Shown here: piece by piece, positions 46,237 through 58,340 of the stretch
How positions within the stretch are numbered: the first letter of the stretch is position 1
Layout of the letters: each line of letters opens with the position of its first letter
NCBI RefSeq assembly: GCF_032362555.1
Contig: NC_083523.1
Coordinates: 7,787,501 to 7,851,500 of the forward strand
Length of the DNA: 64,000 bases
Reading direction: 5' to 3'
Source: Amyelois transitella
Lineage: Eukaryota; Arthropoda; Insecta; Lepidoptera; Pyralidae
Program-made: the position numbers and the translations under genes
Notes under the pieces: generated by a model
What the model was told of the DNA's origin: nothing
Database searches by the model: none
Seen by the model: the letters and a program-made list of their open reading frames with translations, nothing else

Positions 46237-47086
46237 CGCCGTGTGGTTCCCGGCACTTAAGAATAGGTCCTCCCTGTCTCTTTCCCATGGATGTCGTAAA
46301 AGGCGACTAAGGGGTAGGCTAATAAACTTGTGTTTTTTCATTTAGACGATGGTCCTAGCAACCTGTCACTATTTAAATCTCATTCCAGCATTAAATCCAC
46401 TTATATCCGCAATTCCAGGATTAATGCTGAAAGTGGCCTTTCAGAAGTTTCAAAACTGTTGGCTTTGCCTACCCCGTATGGGATAAAGACGTGAGTATAT
46501 TAATATCTGAATGTACGTAACTCTTATCTCAGGAAATAGCTACACTAAACATTATCGCATAATAAAATTACTTGAATTACCGTGTATCTACTAAGTTACA
46601 CACTGGTCGTCACAAATCTTCAGATTATGATAAGACAAAGTTTATTGCCACTAAAGATATGACTTTGCCCGGTATGAATAAAAAAATATTGAAAAACTAA
46701 TGTGGCAATTTCATCGCGTTAAGGTCGATTAAGGGCCAGTTCACATCGAGAATAATTAGATGCCGAACGACGCTGAAATAATGTTTTTTTTTTCTCTATT
46801 TATATTATATTTGTACTATGTTTTATTTGACGTGTGGATCCCGGCATTAATAAAAAAAGAATAAAATCACTCCTTCTTTTTTCCGTGGATGTCGTTAATG
46901 GCGGCTAATGGATAGGCTTATAAACTTGAGATGTTTTAGGTGATGGTCTAGTGACAAGTTCACTATTTGAATGTCAATTCTATCATTAAGCCAAAATGCT
47001 GAAAGTGGCCTATCAGCCCTCTCATGACTCTTGGCTCTGTCTTACCCGAAAGGGATAAACGTGATAAAATGTCTGTATGTATGTAG
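46237..47086 (+). mobile_element. two SINE-A copies
   Basis: 46237-46500 and 46825-47086, both nearly complete and diverged. No gene in the surrounding 45.1-49.8 kb. Confidence 0.8.
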
Positions 47087-47149
47087 GTACTATTTTATAT
47101 TTGTAATGTACTTCTTTAGTGAACAATAAAGCATTTAACTAGGTACTTA

Positions 47150-47345
47150 CTAACTTATATTTGGGGTTCTTCGCGGGAACTCCGGGATAAAAAGTAGCCT
47201 ATATGTTATTCTGGGTCTCCAGCTATCTACATAACAATCGAAAAAATTTCGTAGTAATCGGTTCAGTAGTATTTGCGTGAAAGAGTAACAAACATCAATA
47301 CTGACATATTCACAAACTTTTGCATTTATAATATTTTTAGGATGT
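47150..47345 (+). mobile_element. 'CCCGCGACTTCGTCCGC' family repeat, 5'-truncated
   Basis: Shares cgggaactccgggataaaaa, gtaatcggttcagtag and tttgcgtgaaagagtaacaa with the other copies. Confidence 0.7.
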
Positions 47346-47635
47346 TTTATATACATATTTTTGTCGCATATTTTTTTCGGTGTGAACTGACCTAAGACAC
47401 ATACGAGTAGATAATATAGTTCTGTTGAAGTTATTCACTTGTTCATGGATTAAATAAGTGATATCTTACTCCAGCGAACTACTTACTGTATTTACATCAA
47501 TATTTAGAACTAGATATCAAAGGGTGGCTACGTCAGCTAGTCTATTTAAAAATTCATTTAATCAATCGTTCATTTCAAGAATGTAAAACATCAAAAATAA
47601 TGAAATTCATTGTTTTTTTTTTTAATTTATATATG

Positions 47636-47822
47636 TACCAGCGACCCGCCCCGGCTTTGCACGGGTGCAAAATTCGGAATAAATTATACATAAAAACCTT
47701 CCTCTTGAATCACTCTACCTGTTACAAAAACCGCATCAAAATCCGTTGCGTAATTTTAAAGATTTAAGTATACAGACAAAGAGACTAAAATAGCGACTTT
47801 GTTTGACTACTATGTAGTGATT
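47636..47822 (+). mobile_element. 'GCGACCCGCCCCGGCTT' family repeat
   Basis: Starts accagcgacccgccccggct and ends in tagcgactttgtttgactac. It faces the copy at 45700 in inverted orientation. Confidence 0.75.
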
Positions 47823-47935
47823 TGACAAATCATGCTTAAATTAAGTAAGTGTTGGGTTCGATAATTTGCTGAACAAGGAACATTTGGTGCATAGGTAACA
47901 TAGCAACAGTGATTCAATGATTTCATATTACATAG

Positions 47936-48197
47936 GTGCCGTGTGGTTCCCGGCACAAATACAAAAAAGAATAGGACCACTCCATCTCTTTCCCGTGGAT
48001 GTCGTATAAGGCGACTAAGGGATAGGCTTACAAACTTGGGTTTCTTTTTCAGGCGATGGGCTAGCAACCTGTCACTATTTGAATCTCAATTCTATCACTA
48101 AGCCAAATAGCTGAACGTGGCCATTCAGTCTTTTCAAGACTGTTGGCTCTGTCTACCCCACAAATGATATAGACGTGACCATAAGTATGTATGTATA
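47936..48197 (+). mobile_element. SINE-A, full length
   Basis: Intact head, body and short tail. Confidence 0.9.
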
Positions 48198-48908
48198 GGT
48201 ACTAGACCACGCCAACGGTAACGCGTAACGTAACCCGCGTAAATAAATCATGACCATAATTATCGTTTCCGCGGGAATTTTGGGAAATCTCTGAGTGTAC
48301 CCTTAAACCACATAAATAATCTACACGCCATAAAGTCTCTTGTCTCTCATTGTCAATCAGATCAAATCAAATCAAATAATTATATTTATTGTGCAACACA
48401 GGTTAAAAGGCTGTTACATATTTGTGATCATCACTTTGAGCTGTCCTAAGTCATTCACTTTCGTCTTGTATATATTTATAAAAAAAATGTGTGTCTCTCA
48501 AATTCAACTATTTCTTTATTAAACAAATGTAAATTCAAACTTTCCTTTACATTATAAAACAAATCTCAAAATTTTTTTGAAGCGCCATCTATGGAGCTCC
48601 ACATTACTTAAGCATAAAAGTAAGTTTAAATGAAAAGCGACTGTTCATACAAGAAAGAATTGTGCTTATCAATAATGCCGACAGATGTCACTATGTGTAA
48701 CATTCTAAAATTGAAATTAGGAACTTGTATCCTGCAGAGTACTGCAGATTGTATGAGCCAGTTTGCAAAAGACAATGGCTTGTTATAGTACATACAGTTA
48801 ATATTGTACAAGCGACTTCTTACCCCTGGGGTTAAGAGTAGTCATTGTTACATCCTCAACTCTTTGGAGGGACTCAGGGTAAGCCTTTTTTTTAACAAAT
48901 TGTAGGTA

Positions 48909-49132
48909 GTGCCGTGTGGTTCCCGGCACCAATACAAAAAGAATAGGACCATTCCATCCCTTTCCCATGGATGTCGTAGAAGGCGACTAAGGAATAGTCA
49001 CCTGTCACTATTTGAATCTCAATTCTATCATTAAGCCAAATAGCTGAACGTGGCCTTTCAGTATTTTGATGACTGTTGGCTCTGTCTACCCCGCAAGGGA
49101 TATAGACGTGACCATATGTATGTATGTATGTT
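48909..49132 (+). mobile_element. SINE-A with a small internal deletion
   Basis: The segment between ggaatag and tcacctgtcac is missing. Confidence 0.88.
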
Positions 49133-49314
49133 GTAGGTACAGACTGACATATTAACGCACAACTCAACCACAGGGTCTAAAGACTTGTTGGATTTATCGT
49201 GTAGGTTCTTTATGATATGATATAGATTTCCCAAAATTGCACCATTAGCAATTATGGTGATTTTTCATTTTGGGCGGGCGGAACAGCGGGCGGTCTCTAG
49301 TTAATTAATAACAT

Positions 49315-49517
49315 ACTAGAAGCCGCCCGCGACTTCGTCCGCAAGAAAACCGCGGGAACTCCGTGATAAAAAGTTTATTCTGGGTCTTCAGCTACCTACA
49401 TACCAAATTTCATCGTAATCGGTTCAGTAGTTTTTGCGTGAAAGAGTGACAAACCTCCATAGTGATATGATATCCTGACATACTCACAAACTTTCGCATT
49501 TATAATATTAGTAGGAA
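49315..49517 (+). mobile_element. 'CCCGCGACTTCGTCCGC' family repeat
   Basis: Near full length, from agaagccgcccgcgacttcg to tataatattagtagga. It lies about 350 bp before the small membrane-protein gene. Confidence 0.75.
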
Positions 49518-49765
49518 GCTTTTTTTAGAAAATTCATTATTTTTTAAGAATAAAATAGGCTAAGTAGTACTTTTGTATTATCTCCCTCAATTTCTATAAA
49601 ATTAGTACGAAGATTTGTTTGTAACAAAACAAAAAGTAAAACATTTTCTATTATTATGGTTACAAAAATAAAACCTAGCTTATTTCTTTGCTAGGTTTTA
49701 GACCTAACTAACAGCCAGGTATCCCGGGGTACCGATCAATATATTCCCGCTTATCCCAATCGACA

Positions 49766-49793
49766 CGGCGCATGCGTCAGCCGCCATTTTGGA
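49766..49793 (+). promoter_or_regulatory. candidate NRF1/Ewg-like and YY1/Pho-like sites
   Basis: GGCGCATGCGTC at about 49767 resembles the NRF1 (insect Erect wing) palindrome. GCCGCCATTTTGG at 49780 resembles the YY1 (insect Pleiohomeotic) element. They sit about 90 bp before the start codon at 49870, in a short CpG-containing patch, and suggest a TATA-less housekeeping promoter. Recognised by motif only. Confidence 0.5.
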
Positions 49794-49869
49794 ATAACCA
49801 AAAACCGGGATCATGCGTGCTTGAAAACAAAAGACTCAAGATAAATAAAGTGTTAAATTATTTCGCAAA

Positions 49870-51053
49870 ATGAGTACAAATCGCGAACCAGAAGGTAGGT
49901 GTTCAAACTTAATAAAAATAATTATTTATTTTAGTGTTAATTGTGTTTTATAAATAAATAGAAAAGGTTTCCAAAATACTTCTTGAAATAAAATTTTGCA
50001 TAGGTAATTGCTTGTTTCTTTCATGAAAATGAAGGCCCTTTTTTATATTATTGATTTAAAATTAAATTACCAAAAAAATGTAGGTACCTACATACATATA
50101 GGTACCCTTAGGCATTCTTTACCAGACAAAATTAAATGTAATGTTGTCTACATAATATGTTACTTGATAAATAAATGTAACTTACCAAGACTTATTTTAG
50201 GGTGTTAAATTTATTTTTATTGGTGTATATTTTCAGTTTATTCATTATAAACATATAATTTTTTTTACTTTTTCGTAAAGAACTTTGAAATTAACTTTAT
50301 CGAGGCTTTGACACGAGATTTTCTATAATATCTATATGTTTATTGTTTTAATGTGATAACAAAACTTTTTTGTTTTCGCTCAAAGTTTATGAGATCAGTC
50401 ATTCATGTTCCTTAAACATACTCGTATTCAAAAATTGAAGAAAATAAAGAATAGAATCTTTATTTCATTTTGAAAAGTTTAATGTTTAGATATGTTATTT
50501 TGCCGTGTGGTTCCCGTCACCAATACAAAAAAGACTAAGACCACTCCATCTCTTTCCCATTGATATCGTAAAAGGCGACTAAGGGATAGGCTTACAAGCT
50601 TGGAATTCTTTTTTGGGCGATGAGCTAGCAACCTGTCACTATTTGAATCTCAATTCTATCATTAAGCCAAATAGCTGAACGTGGCCATTCAGTCTTTTCA
50701 AGACTGTTGGCTCTGTCTATCCCGCAAGGGATATAGACGTGACCATATGTATGTATGTATGTGTTATTTTTTCAGCCTCAGAGGACATGTTGGAATCGAT
50801 AGATGAATTAAAAGAGCGGTTGTCATCAATGAAACGTATGATGGAGGAGCGGAAAGCCACAGGATCAGGATCCAAAGACCTGTTCCAGGGTCACGCAAGA
50901 AGTCTCCATGGAACCAACATGATAGACGGGAATTTCTTGAGTTTCGTCTTCGGAGGCTCCCTCGTGGTTATACTTAGTGTTTCCGTATATGCGTTCTATA
51001 ATTTATACCACGCTGTGTTGAAGAAATTCCCTTCGTCCCATACGGAGTTGTAA
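49870..51053 (+). CDS. small single-pass membrane protein, 100 aa, two exons
   Basis: Exon 1 is 49870-49894 and ends before gtaggt. Exon 2 is 50776-51053, after ttttttcag. The phase is 1, giving 100 residues. After an acidic N-terminus (MSTNREPEASEDM), residues ~13-35 are charged and helical, a likely short coiled coil. A polar linker follows, then one hydrophobic span at about residues 63-83 (FLSFVFGGSLVVILSVSVYA) and a short basic tail ending HTEL. There is no signal peptide, so it is probably anchored near its C-terminus. I do not recognise the family. The coding exons are clean although a complete SINE-A sits directly before the exon 2 acceptor. Polyadenylation signal AATAAA is at 51214. 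Small conserved membrane proteins with this layout are common in insects, so a real gene is likely. Confidence 0.75.
50502..50763 (+). mobile_element. SINE-A, full length, 12 bp before exon 2 of the small membrane-protein gene
   Basis: The (TATG)n tail runs straight into gttattttttcag, the splice acceptor at 50775. Confidence 0.92.
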
Positions 51054-51213
51054 AATGGATTGTTACATTTCCATGACTGATTTGTAGAGAGAACGTTGCG
51101 ATAGTTCTGCCAAAGTTAAGGCCCGTATATATTATTTTGAGATAATTTAAGTTATCCCGAATTATAACACGACCTTCACCCTCCTGATCAAAGTTTATTT
51201 CGCCGACTGACTA

Positions 51214-51219
51214 AATAAA
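51214..51219 (+). terminator. candidate polyadenylation signal of the small membrane-protein gene
   Basis: AATAAA 161 bp after the stop codon at 51053. Confidence 0.5.
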
Positions 51220-51721
51220 TATAAGAACGTTTAAAAAAGTTATAAAAAGCCAGGTTTCACATGTTTAGAGTAACATTAAGTAACTATTTAACTTTTCCAC
51301 TCTAATTAGAGAAAAGTTCTAGAAAAAAAGCCTTAATGTTGATGATAACTTGATATTACAATGGCGCGAGTTTGATGAATGATGTTTAAATAGGCAGATA
51401 ACTAACCGCAGAATCTTGCCAATTTTAAACGCAAAAGTGACTGACTGACTGATATTTCAATGCACAGTCAAAACTGCTGAACATATCGGGCTGAAATTTG
51501 ATATGCAGATAATTAAGAAATTAAAAAGATTTCTTGCATGACTCGGTACTAATATATACTTGAAAAATCATTCGTTAGCTTAGCCTGAGTTTGAAAAGAA
51601 AATTTAACCTTACGGGGGTGACAAAACCCCTTTCTAATCTAAAAGAATTAAAAAAAAACGATTGGCATTGCGATAATAGAAAGAAAGATACATGTACAAT
51701 AGAGGGATGGCTAATAAACTT

Positions 51722-52775
51722 ATATACATACAATGACGTCTTAATCCCTTACAGGGTAGACAGAGCCAACGGTCTCGAAAAGACTGACAGGCCACGTTAA
51801 GCTGTGTGTATTGCATATATGATGGAATGTTAATAAAACGTGCAATAATTATGAAAATTGTGATCGCGATAGTGTAAAATGCTTAGTATAATTAATTTAA
51901 ATAAATGTATGAGTTTTCCTAATAATCTTTTGTGCCATAATACCTTGGCAAATCTCAATAGTTATAAGTCATTTTAAACAACAAAATTTTCACTTCCATA
52001 TGACTTCCAGTAATGTAATTAAGTTGTAAAAGTTGTGAGCAAGAAATATTTGGATAAGACATTATGAAAAGCGGAGAAAGTTTTGGAGTAAATGATATTC
52101 GAATAATATTTTGTTTAATTATATCTAACTATCTACTAATTGACTGATTACAATTATGGTCTTTCTTACATGAGTATATGATCACGTCTCTTTACAGGAG
52201 GGGTAGGCAGAGACTACATCTTTCCATATACCACGATACCTGCGAAGCTTCTATCGCTTTATACGAGTATCATCTTTTTCTACATCCAGTTAGAACGTTT
52301 TTTGTCCCCTTGTGCCTGTGCCCGAGAGATTATATAGTGCCGTGTGGTTCCTGGCACTAAAGAATAGGAACACTTTGTCTCTTTCCTATGGATGTCGTTA
52401 AAAGTGACTAAGGAAATAGGCACACATTCTTCTAGTGCAAGTTTCTATGCTGTTCTGCTAAAAATGAAAAAAACATACAGTTTGTAAAAAGCAATCAAGG
52501 GAATGGCTAATATACTTGGGATTCTTTTACAGCAGATCATGACCTTTCAGTATTTTCAAGACTGTTGGCTCTGTCAACCCCGCAAGGGATATAGAGGTGA
52601 TGATATGTATGTTTATATTCTTCTTTTAGGCCGGTTAGCAACCCGTCAATATATGAAGTCAATATAATCAGTTCCATCATTAAGCACATAGCTGAACGTG
52701 GCCTTTCTGTCTTTTTGAGACTCTAACCTCTGTCTACACCGTAATGGATAAAGATGTGATTGCATGTAATTTTGT
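51722..52775. mobile_element. SINE-A and LINE-C pieces
   Basis: SINE-A at 51722-51805 (-), 52337-52612 (+) and 52613-52775 (+). LINE-C tail at 52168-52260 (-). No gene supported. Confidence 0.7.
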
Positions 52776-53042
52776 CAAAACAGTGTCAGCGTTTTCCAGT
52801 AAATTAGGTGCATGATTTGAACTCATTTGCACAACGCATAATTGCATGTATTGATGGATGAACCACAAAATTTGCTACTACATTTGGAGCAAACATCGAC
52901 TTTATTTCTATAACGTCAGAGTTTAGATTACGTAAACAATGTAATGGTATTTTCAGTAACTTGCTGAATAATTTCAGCTTTCAGTTTTCATCAAACCGGT
53001 TGCATAAATTAGCTTTCCCTTACCAAAATGTTATTTTTAATT

Positions 53043-53555
53043 TTACATACATACATATAACACGTCTATATCCCTTGCGGAGTAGACAGAGCCAATGGTC
53101 TTAAAAAGACTGATAGGCCACGTTCAGCTGTTTGGCTTAATGATAGAATTGAAATTCAAATAGTGACAGGTTGCTAGCCTGTTGCCCAAAAATAGAATCC
53201 CAAGTTTATAAGCCTATCCCTAAGCCGCCTTTTACGATATCCATGGGAAAGATATAAATAAATATATACGGGACACATTACACAGATTGAGTTAGCCTAG
53301 AAGTAAGTTCGAGATTTGTATTACGAGATACTAACTCAACGATACTATATTTTATAGTAAATACTTATAAAGATAAACATCCAAGACCCTGGCCAATCAG
53401 AAAAAAATATTTTCTCATCATGCCCTGGCCGGGATTCGAACCCGTGACCTCCGGTGTCACAGACAAGCGTACTACCGCTGCGCCACAGAGGCCGTCAAAT
53501 ATTAGATATGGAGTAGTCCTATTCTTTTTTTCTATTTGTGCCGGGAACCACGGCA
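53043..53555 (-). mobile_element. SINE-A split by SINE-B
   Basis: The tail half is at 53043-53249 and the head at 53500-53555. Confidence 0.85.
53250..53498 (-). mobile_element. SINE-B inserted into SINE-A
   Basis: A full copy with reversed box B (ccgggattcgaacccg) and box A. It splits a minus-strand SINE-A (53043-53249 and 53500-53555), with agatat repeated at the two edges. Confidence 0.85.
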
Positions 53556-53609
53556 AAATTTAAATTTTTACATGCTTATTTTAAGTAGATATATGTTTTT
53601 TTTTAATAT

Positions 53610-54300
53610 AATGGGTGCTAGCTGCTTCTCTCTCCTTGCAAATTGTAAAAGTACTTCAAGGGAAATGCCATCAAACTTGGGACTCCTCTTTAGGGATAGG
53701 CCATACCAACCTGTCACTATTTGTACCTCAATTTCGCAAATAATTATTGATTAGCCTAGATAGCCATATTATCAAAAGCTTAGAACACTGTTATTAAGAA
53801 AACTAATATAACTTAATATAAGTATAGATATAATATAATTAAAAAGCTGTTGACTGTACTTAATCGAAATTAGTTCTAAAGAACAAAGTTGGTATTATGA
53901 AGTTTTTATCGCAAGACATTAAGGTACAGTCGAGTTCAAAATAATGACTACATTATCCTTATCTCACATTATAATTATTGAAATAACTTTTTAAATGAGT
54001 TTATTCAACACAATTTTGGAAAAGTCCCTACTCCCAATACACTTGTGTCTCCTATTATGCAAAACTAGCTGTTGCCTTCGACTTCATCCGTCTAATTTGT
54101 CTTTAAATATTCACGTATTATTCTGTTCCAATATCTAAGCTATATTACTGCAACATTATATGTAATGTGTGTACGTACGTACATTACATATAGCCACGTC
54201 TATATCCCTTGCAAGGTAGACAGAGCCAACAGACCTCAAAAGACTAAAAGGCTGCGTTCAACTGTATTGAGATTAAAAAAGTGGCAGGTTATTAGTATAT
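53610..54300. repeat. variant-head SINE-A (53610-53740, +) and a SINE-A fragment (54181-54298, -)
   Basis: The first carries the ggtgctagctgcttctctct head described at 12171. The rest is AT-rich with no gene seen. Confidence 0.55.
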
Positions 54301-55029
54301 CTGTTATCTTAATTGGCGCTAACTGTACAAAATTTAACGTGGTTGTTCTTCGAAACAAAACAAGCGTTTAATATCACATTTTCTTCCATGAGACTTTGAA
54401 TGAGTTTTGTACTTATTGTATATTCATGTTGGGTGTTCGACTTTGATTTTGTGCTTAGTTTCAAGTACTTCTTTATTGCCCGGGTGTTACGTCTACTGGT
54501 TGTTGTAGTTTGTGATGATATTCTTATTATTATTTACACAGGAAAATACACGAGATGCATTTAAAAAATCATTAAGAAATAGTAAAATAATAGGTATTAT
54601 TTATCTGCAACAATGGCGATTGATTATTATTTTTTATTTTATATAATTAAATGATCTTTTCTGCCGGGGAGCCCAAAGTCGTTTTAAAAACAGGAACGTG
54701 AAGTCAAATTTCACGGAGAAATTCCCGTCTCACTTTTACTATCCAGCAGGAAAATCTTACCTGGTCGGGATTCGAACCCTGAGCTGGAACCTTGTGACTC
54801 ATTACGTAAGCACATTTTCTCTCTCTCTCTCATTTATTTATTTACGCCTATAATACAATTGTTTTAGTTCACCTCTTAAAGTAATTATTTTTACAAAGAA
54901 TTCTTATATACGAGTAGCATCTCTGCGTGTCCCCAGTTGCACCCTCCATAGAAGTGACCGGAGCCCAGGGTCCGCCTCTCGACTTTTCTCTCTCCACCGT
55001 CTTCCATCGTCCTGAGTTTTCAGTCCATT

Positions 55030-55180
55030 GGCTCCCAAAAACTTCTGAACCGATTACGATGAAATTTGGTATGTAGCTGAAGACCCAGAGTAACATATAG
55101 ACTACTTTTAATCCCGGAGTTCCCGCGGAATTGATAGGGTTTCCATGTGGACGAACTCGCGGGCGGCCTCTAGTACAATT
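55030..55180 (-). mobile_element. 'CCCGCGACTTCGTCCGC' family repeat, partial
   Basis: Ends cgggcggcctctagt on the plus strand. Contains aaccgattacgatgaaattt. Confidence 0.7.
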
Positions 55181-55199
55181 ATACAACAAGCTCGTTTTA

Positions 55200-57240
55200 T
55201 ACATCTAAACTAACAATTTTTTAAGTTAAAGCCAGAAAAGCTGCAAATAGAAAAAGGTAAAAGTCCCTGCCTACCCCTCAGGACACAGATTTCATGTTCG
55301 TTTTTTTTCAAAAATATTTATTAGTTTATTTAAACTTTATTTTACAAAATAGAAAGGTACAGCACAATTGGCGGACTTTATGTTCTTACTCTCACTCAAT
55401 ATTAATTACTTTATATAAATAGTTCTTAACATTTACTGCATTAACCGACAACTGAGTCATATTTCAAGGAAATGTAAGTCTATCACCATAATTTTGAAAG
55501 TATACCCGTCTCTTTCCGTCCTATTCATAATTCTCTAACTAGACAATGGGTGTAAGGGAGATGGCAATCGTAAATTGTAATAGGGTGGGAAAACGTGACG
55601 TGGGAATGAAAATATGTCTAGGGAACAGATGTCGTTAGAAAATATGGAGGTGTTTCGGTCATGTATACTAGGGTGTGGAACAGGTATTTCATGATACCTT
55701 TAAAACTGCTAAATAATTATTTCTGAAATAAATTTTTAAACCAGAATTTTTATCAGCACTTTATTTAGGTGACTACAGTTTATTTACTCTTTGTTTTCCA
55801 ATGAACGTAGCAGTATACATATATTTTTAACTAGCTGTGCCCGCGACTTCGTCCGCGTGGAATAGTTATTTTGGGCATCATATTTATTTTTGCAAACATC
55901 CTCCTCGGCTTTATCAATTATAGCTTCTAATTGTTATGCGACTTGACGACGACTTGACCCACATCATTACCCGCGACGGAACGGAGACCGTATAGTGAGA
56001 TGAGAGGCCTTTGCCCAGTAGTGGGATCAGGCATTACAGGCTGATACTTTACTTTACTTTAAAATAGTAATATCTTCTAAGATGTTCATTGAAATTAAGT
56101 GATATCAAAGACAGTTGTGTTTACAATTAAATACTCATAATCAACAACAATCTTAAAAGATAAACATAATCAGTTTAAAAGTAGGTAAGAGGTAAAAACA
56201 GACAAACATACAAAGGAATTATTATAAGTAGAATGATACCTATCTATATGTAGGAAGTAGGATAGAGCAGGGCGATCAAAAGATGCGGGGTGAGGGGGGC
56301 GGTCAGGCGGTCACGCGTATTAGAAAGAACGCTGGTTCGCCGTATTAAATGTTTCGCTGCAAATTGCTTATAACGACTATATCTCAAAACCTATTCGTCT
56401 GATTTATATACTGTAAATGGCAATTTTAGACTACATGAAAAGCCGAAAGTAGTAAACATATTTATTTGGATAAGGATTAATACTGAATTAAAGAAAATTG
56501 GTTTCAAAATAACTTATGTTTATAATGAAAAAATAATCTTAAAAAATGAACATAAAAGTGGTTATTGTAAGTAAACCTTAAGAGATAGATATATGCTCTC
56601 GCGGACTTTTTTGTGGCAAAAAATGAGTACTTCACATCTTTAGTACATTGTTTTACAATGTCTTTGTTGGTTTGCGCAGCGTTCGCGTGGAAAGCTCGCA
56701 GATGGCCGACTCATTCAACTTTCACCTGCATTGTTGACGTTTCCCGTAGGAAATCCGGGATAAAATGTAGCCTATAGCCTTCCTCGATAAATAGACTATC
56801 TAACAGTGAAAGAATTATTCAAATCGGTTCAGTAGTTTCTGAGATTAGCGCGTTTAAACAAACAAACAAACAAAACAAACTCTTCAGCTTTATAATATTA
56901 GTATAGATATATAGTATCCTATAATAATGAATAAAAATTTTGAATTTGAATTTTGAATTTGAATTTGAGATACAGACAGATAGACAGACAAAAAATGTAA
57001 AAAGAAATTCTCTATCCGTTTCAGTCAAAATATTAAATGTACAGACAAAATATTTTTACCGTTTTATTATATTATGTAGTATTTTGATTTTCAGTTTTTT
57101 TTAAATAAAATACTCAAACAATACAAAAAAAAAAAATATCTTGTAATTGTTGGGATTCGAACTTGGACCGCCAACTTCACAGTCTCACAGGCTAACCACT
57201 GGACCATCGAGGCCGTTGCGTTGATGGCGAAATTAAAGTA
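55200..57240. other. gene-free stretch with old retroelement tails
   Basis: It holds a LINE-C tail scrap near 55262, a poly-T LINE end near 55320-55400, a 'gctgtgcccgcgacttcgtc' repeat at 55835-55885, and a repeat ending tataatattagtatagat at 56740-56912. A short GAATTT tandem is at 56937-56970. No gene supported. Confidence 0.5.
57150..57216 (-). mobile_element. tRNA-like SINE head of another family
   Basis: On the minus strand it reads GGCCTCGATGGTCCAGTGGT, then a box B GTTCGAATCCC, followed by a T-run (plus-strand A-run at 57123-57136). The 7-nt acceptor stem has no 3' partner, so it is not a tRNA. Confidence 0.6.
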
Positions 57241-57242
57241 GA

Positions 57243-58010
57243 CTACATACATATGGTCACGTCTATATCCCTTGCGGGGTAGACAGAGCCAACAGGCTTA
57301 AAAAGACTGAATGGCCACGTTCAGCTATTTGACTTAATGATAGAATTGAGATTCAAAAAGTGATAGGTTGCTCGCCCATCGCCTAAAAAAGAATCCCAAG
57401 TTTGTTAGCCCATCCCTTAGTCGCCTTTCACTTATATTTATATGTTATAGGTATAATGCTGTCGTATAATGATAAATAACTTTGAATTTTTAATTTCATA
57501 ACTTATTTGCAGGCAAACTGATGCCTTGAGTTCATTCAAATGTCGATAACTTTTTTTTTAGTGAACCGATTTTGATGAAACAAACTTTAAATGTTCTTCT
57601 GAGTTAAAACAAAGCAATTGGTGTAAGTTTTAAGTAAATCGGTTCAGTACTTTCGGAGATAATCGTGATCATACATACAGACAGACAAGAAATTCAAAAA
57701 AAAATTTTTGCTTTCTCTTATTCATTCTAAGTGTACCTCTATCCATTTCAGTCAAAAATACTAAATGTACAGAAAAAATATTTTTACTGTTTTATTATAT
57801 GTATAGATTGAAATATTATTTACTGTAATCACTTAAACTAAAGATAAAATATGTTTTCTTTAAAATTTACAGTCTAGGAAATTTATACATACACATATAA
57901 TACACATATAATCATATCTATATCACTTGCGGGTTAGACGGAACAGTCTTGAAAAGACTGAAACGCTATATTCAGCTGTATGTCTTAATGATAGAATTGA
58001 GATTCAAATA
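57243..58010 (-). mobile_element. two partial SINE-A copies
   Basis: 57243-57428 lacks the head; 57888-58010 is the 3' half only. A repeat with aaatcggttcagtactttcgg lies between them. Confidence 0.7.
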
Positions 58011-58079
58011 ATTCAAATTTATATTAATATGGAACGCAATAACGTAGATATTTTCATCAAATCGAGCTTTAGTGAAGTA

Positions 58080-58340
58080 TCGAGCTGCGAAATACTAGGT
58101 ACGTACGCTGTTCCGTTTCACCCTAGCCCCGCCTTCAGCAACAAAATAACAGGTACAGTACGATACAGGTACAAACTGGAATTCTGTAGCGTTTCGTTCC
58201 AGTCCGGGCCCGACCGCCAAGGGGTGCGCACACCACGGCGATAAAAATATATATTTTTAGTCATTAAATGACAATTTGAAATAACACCGTGATAATATTC
58301 CATCGGGCTTCGGGCCACTGGCTGAAAACACAGGTAAGAA
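58080..58340. other. GC-richer patch ending in a strong donor-like site
   Basis: Contains ttccagtccgggcccgaccg and ggcttcgggccactggctga, then cacaggtaagaa (donor GT at 58334). It could be a promoter with a non-coding first exon, or an unknown transposon. The next ~900 bp are free of SINE-A. Confidence 0.3.

Noticed and set aside
54869-55204. 111-residue minus-strand frame
   Set aside because: Covers two interspersed repeats (the 54920 LINE scrap and the 55030 repeat); not a gene.
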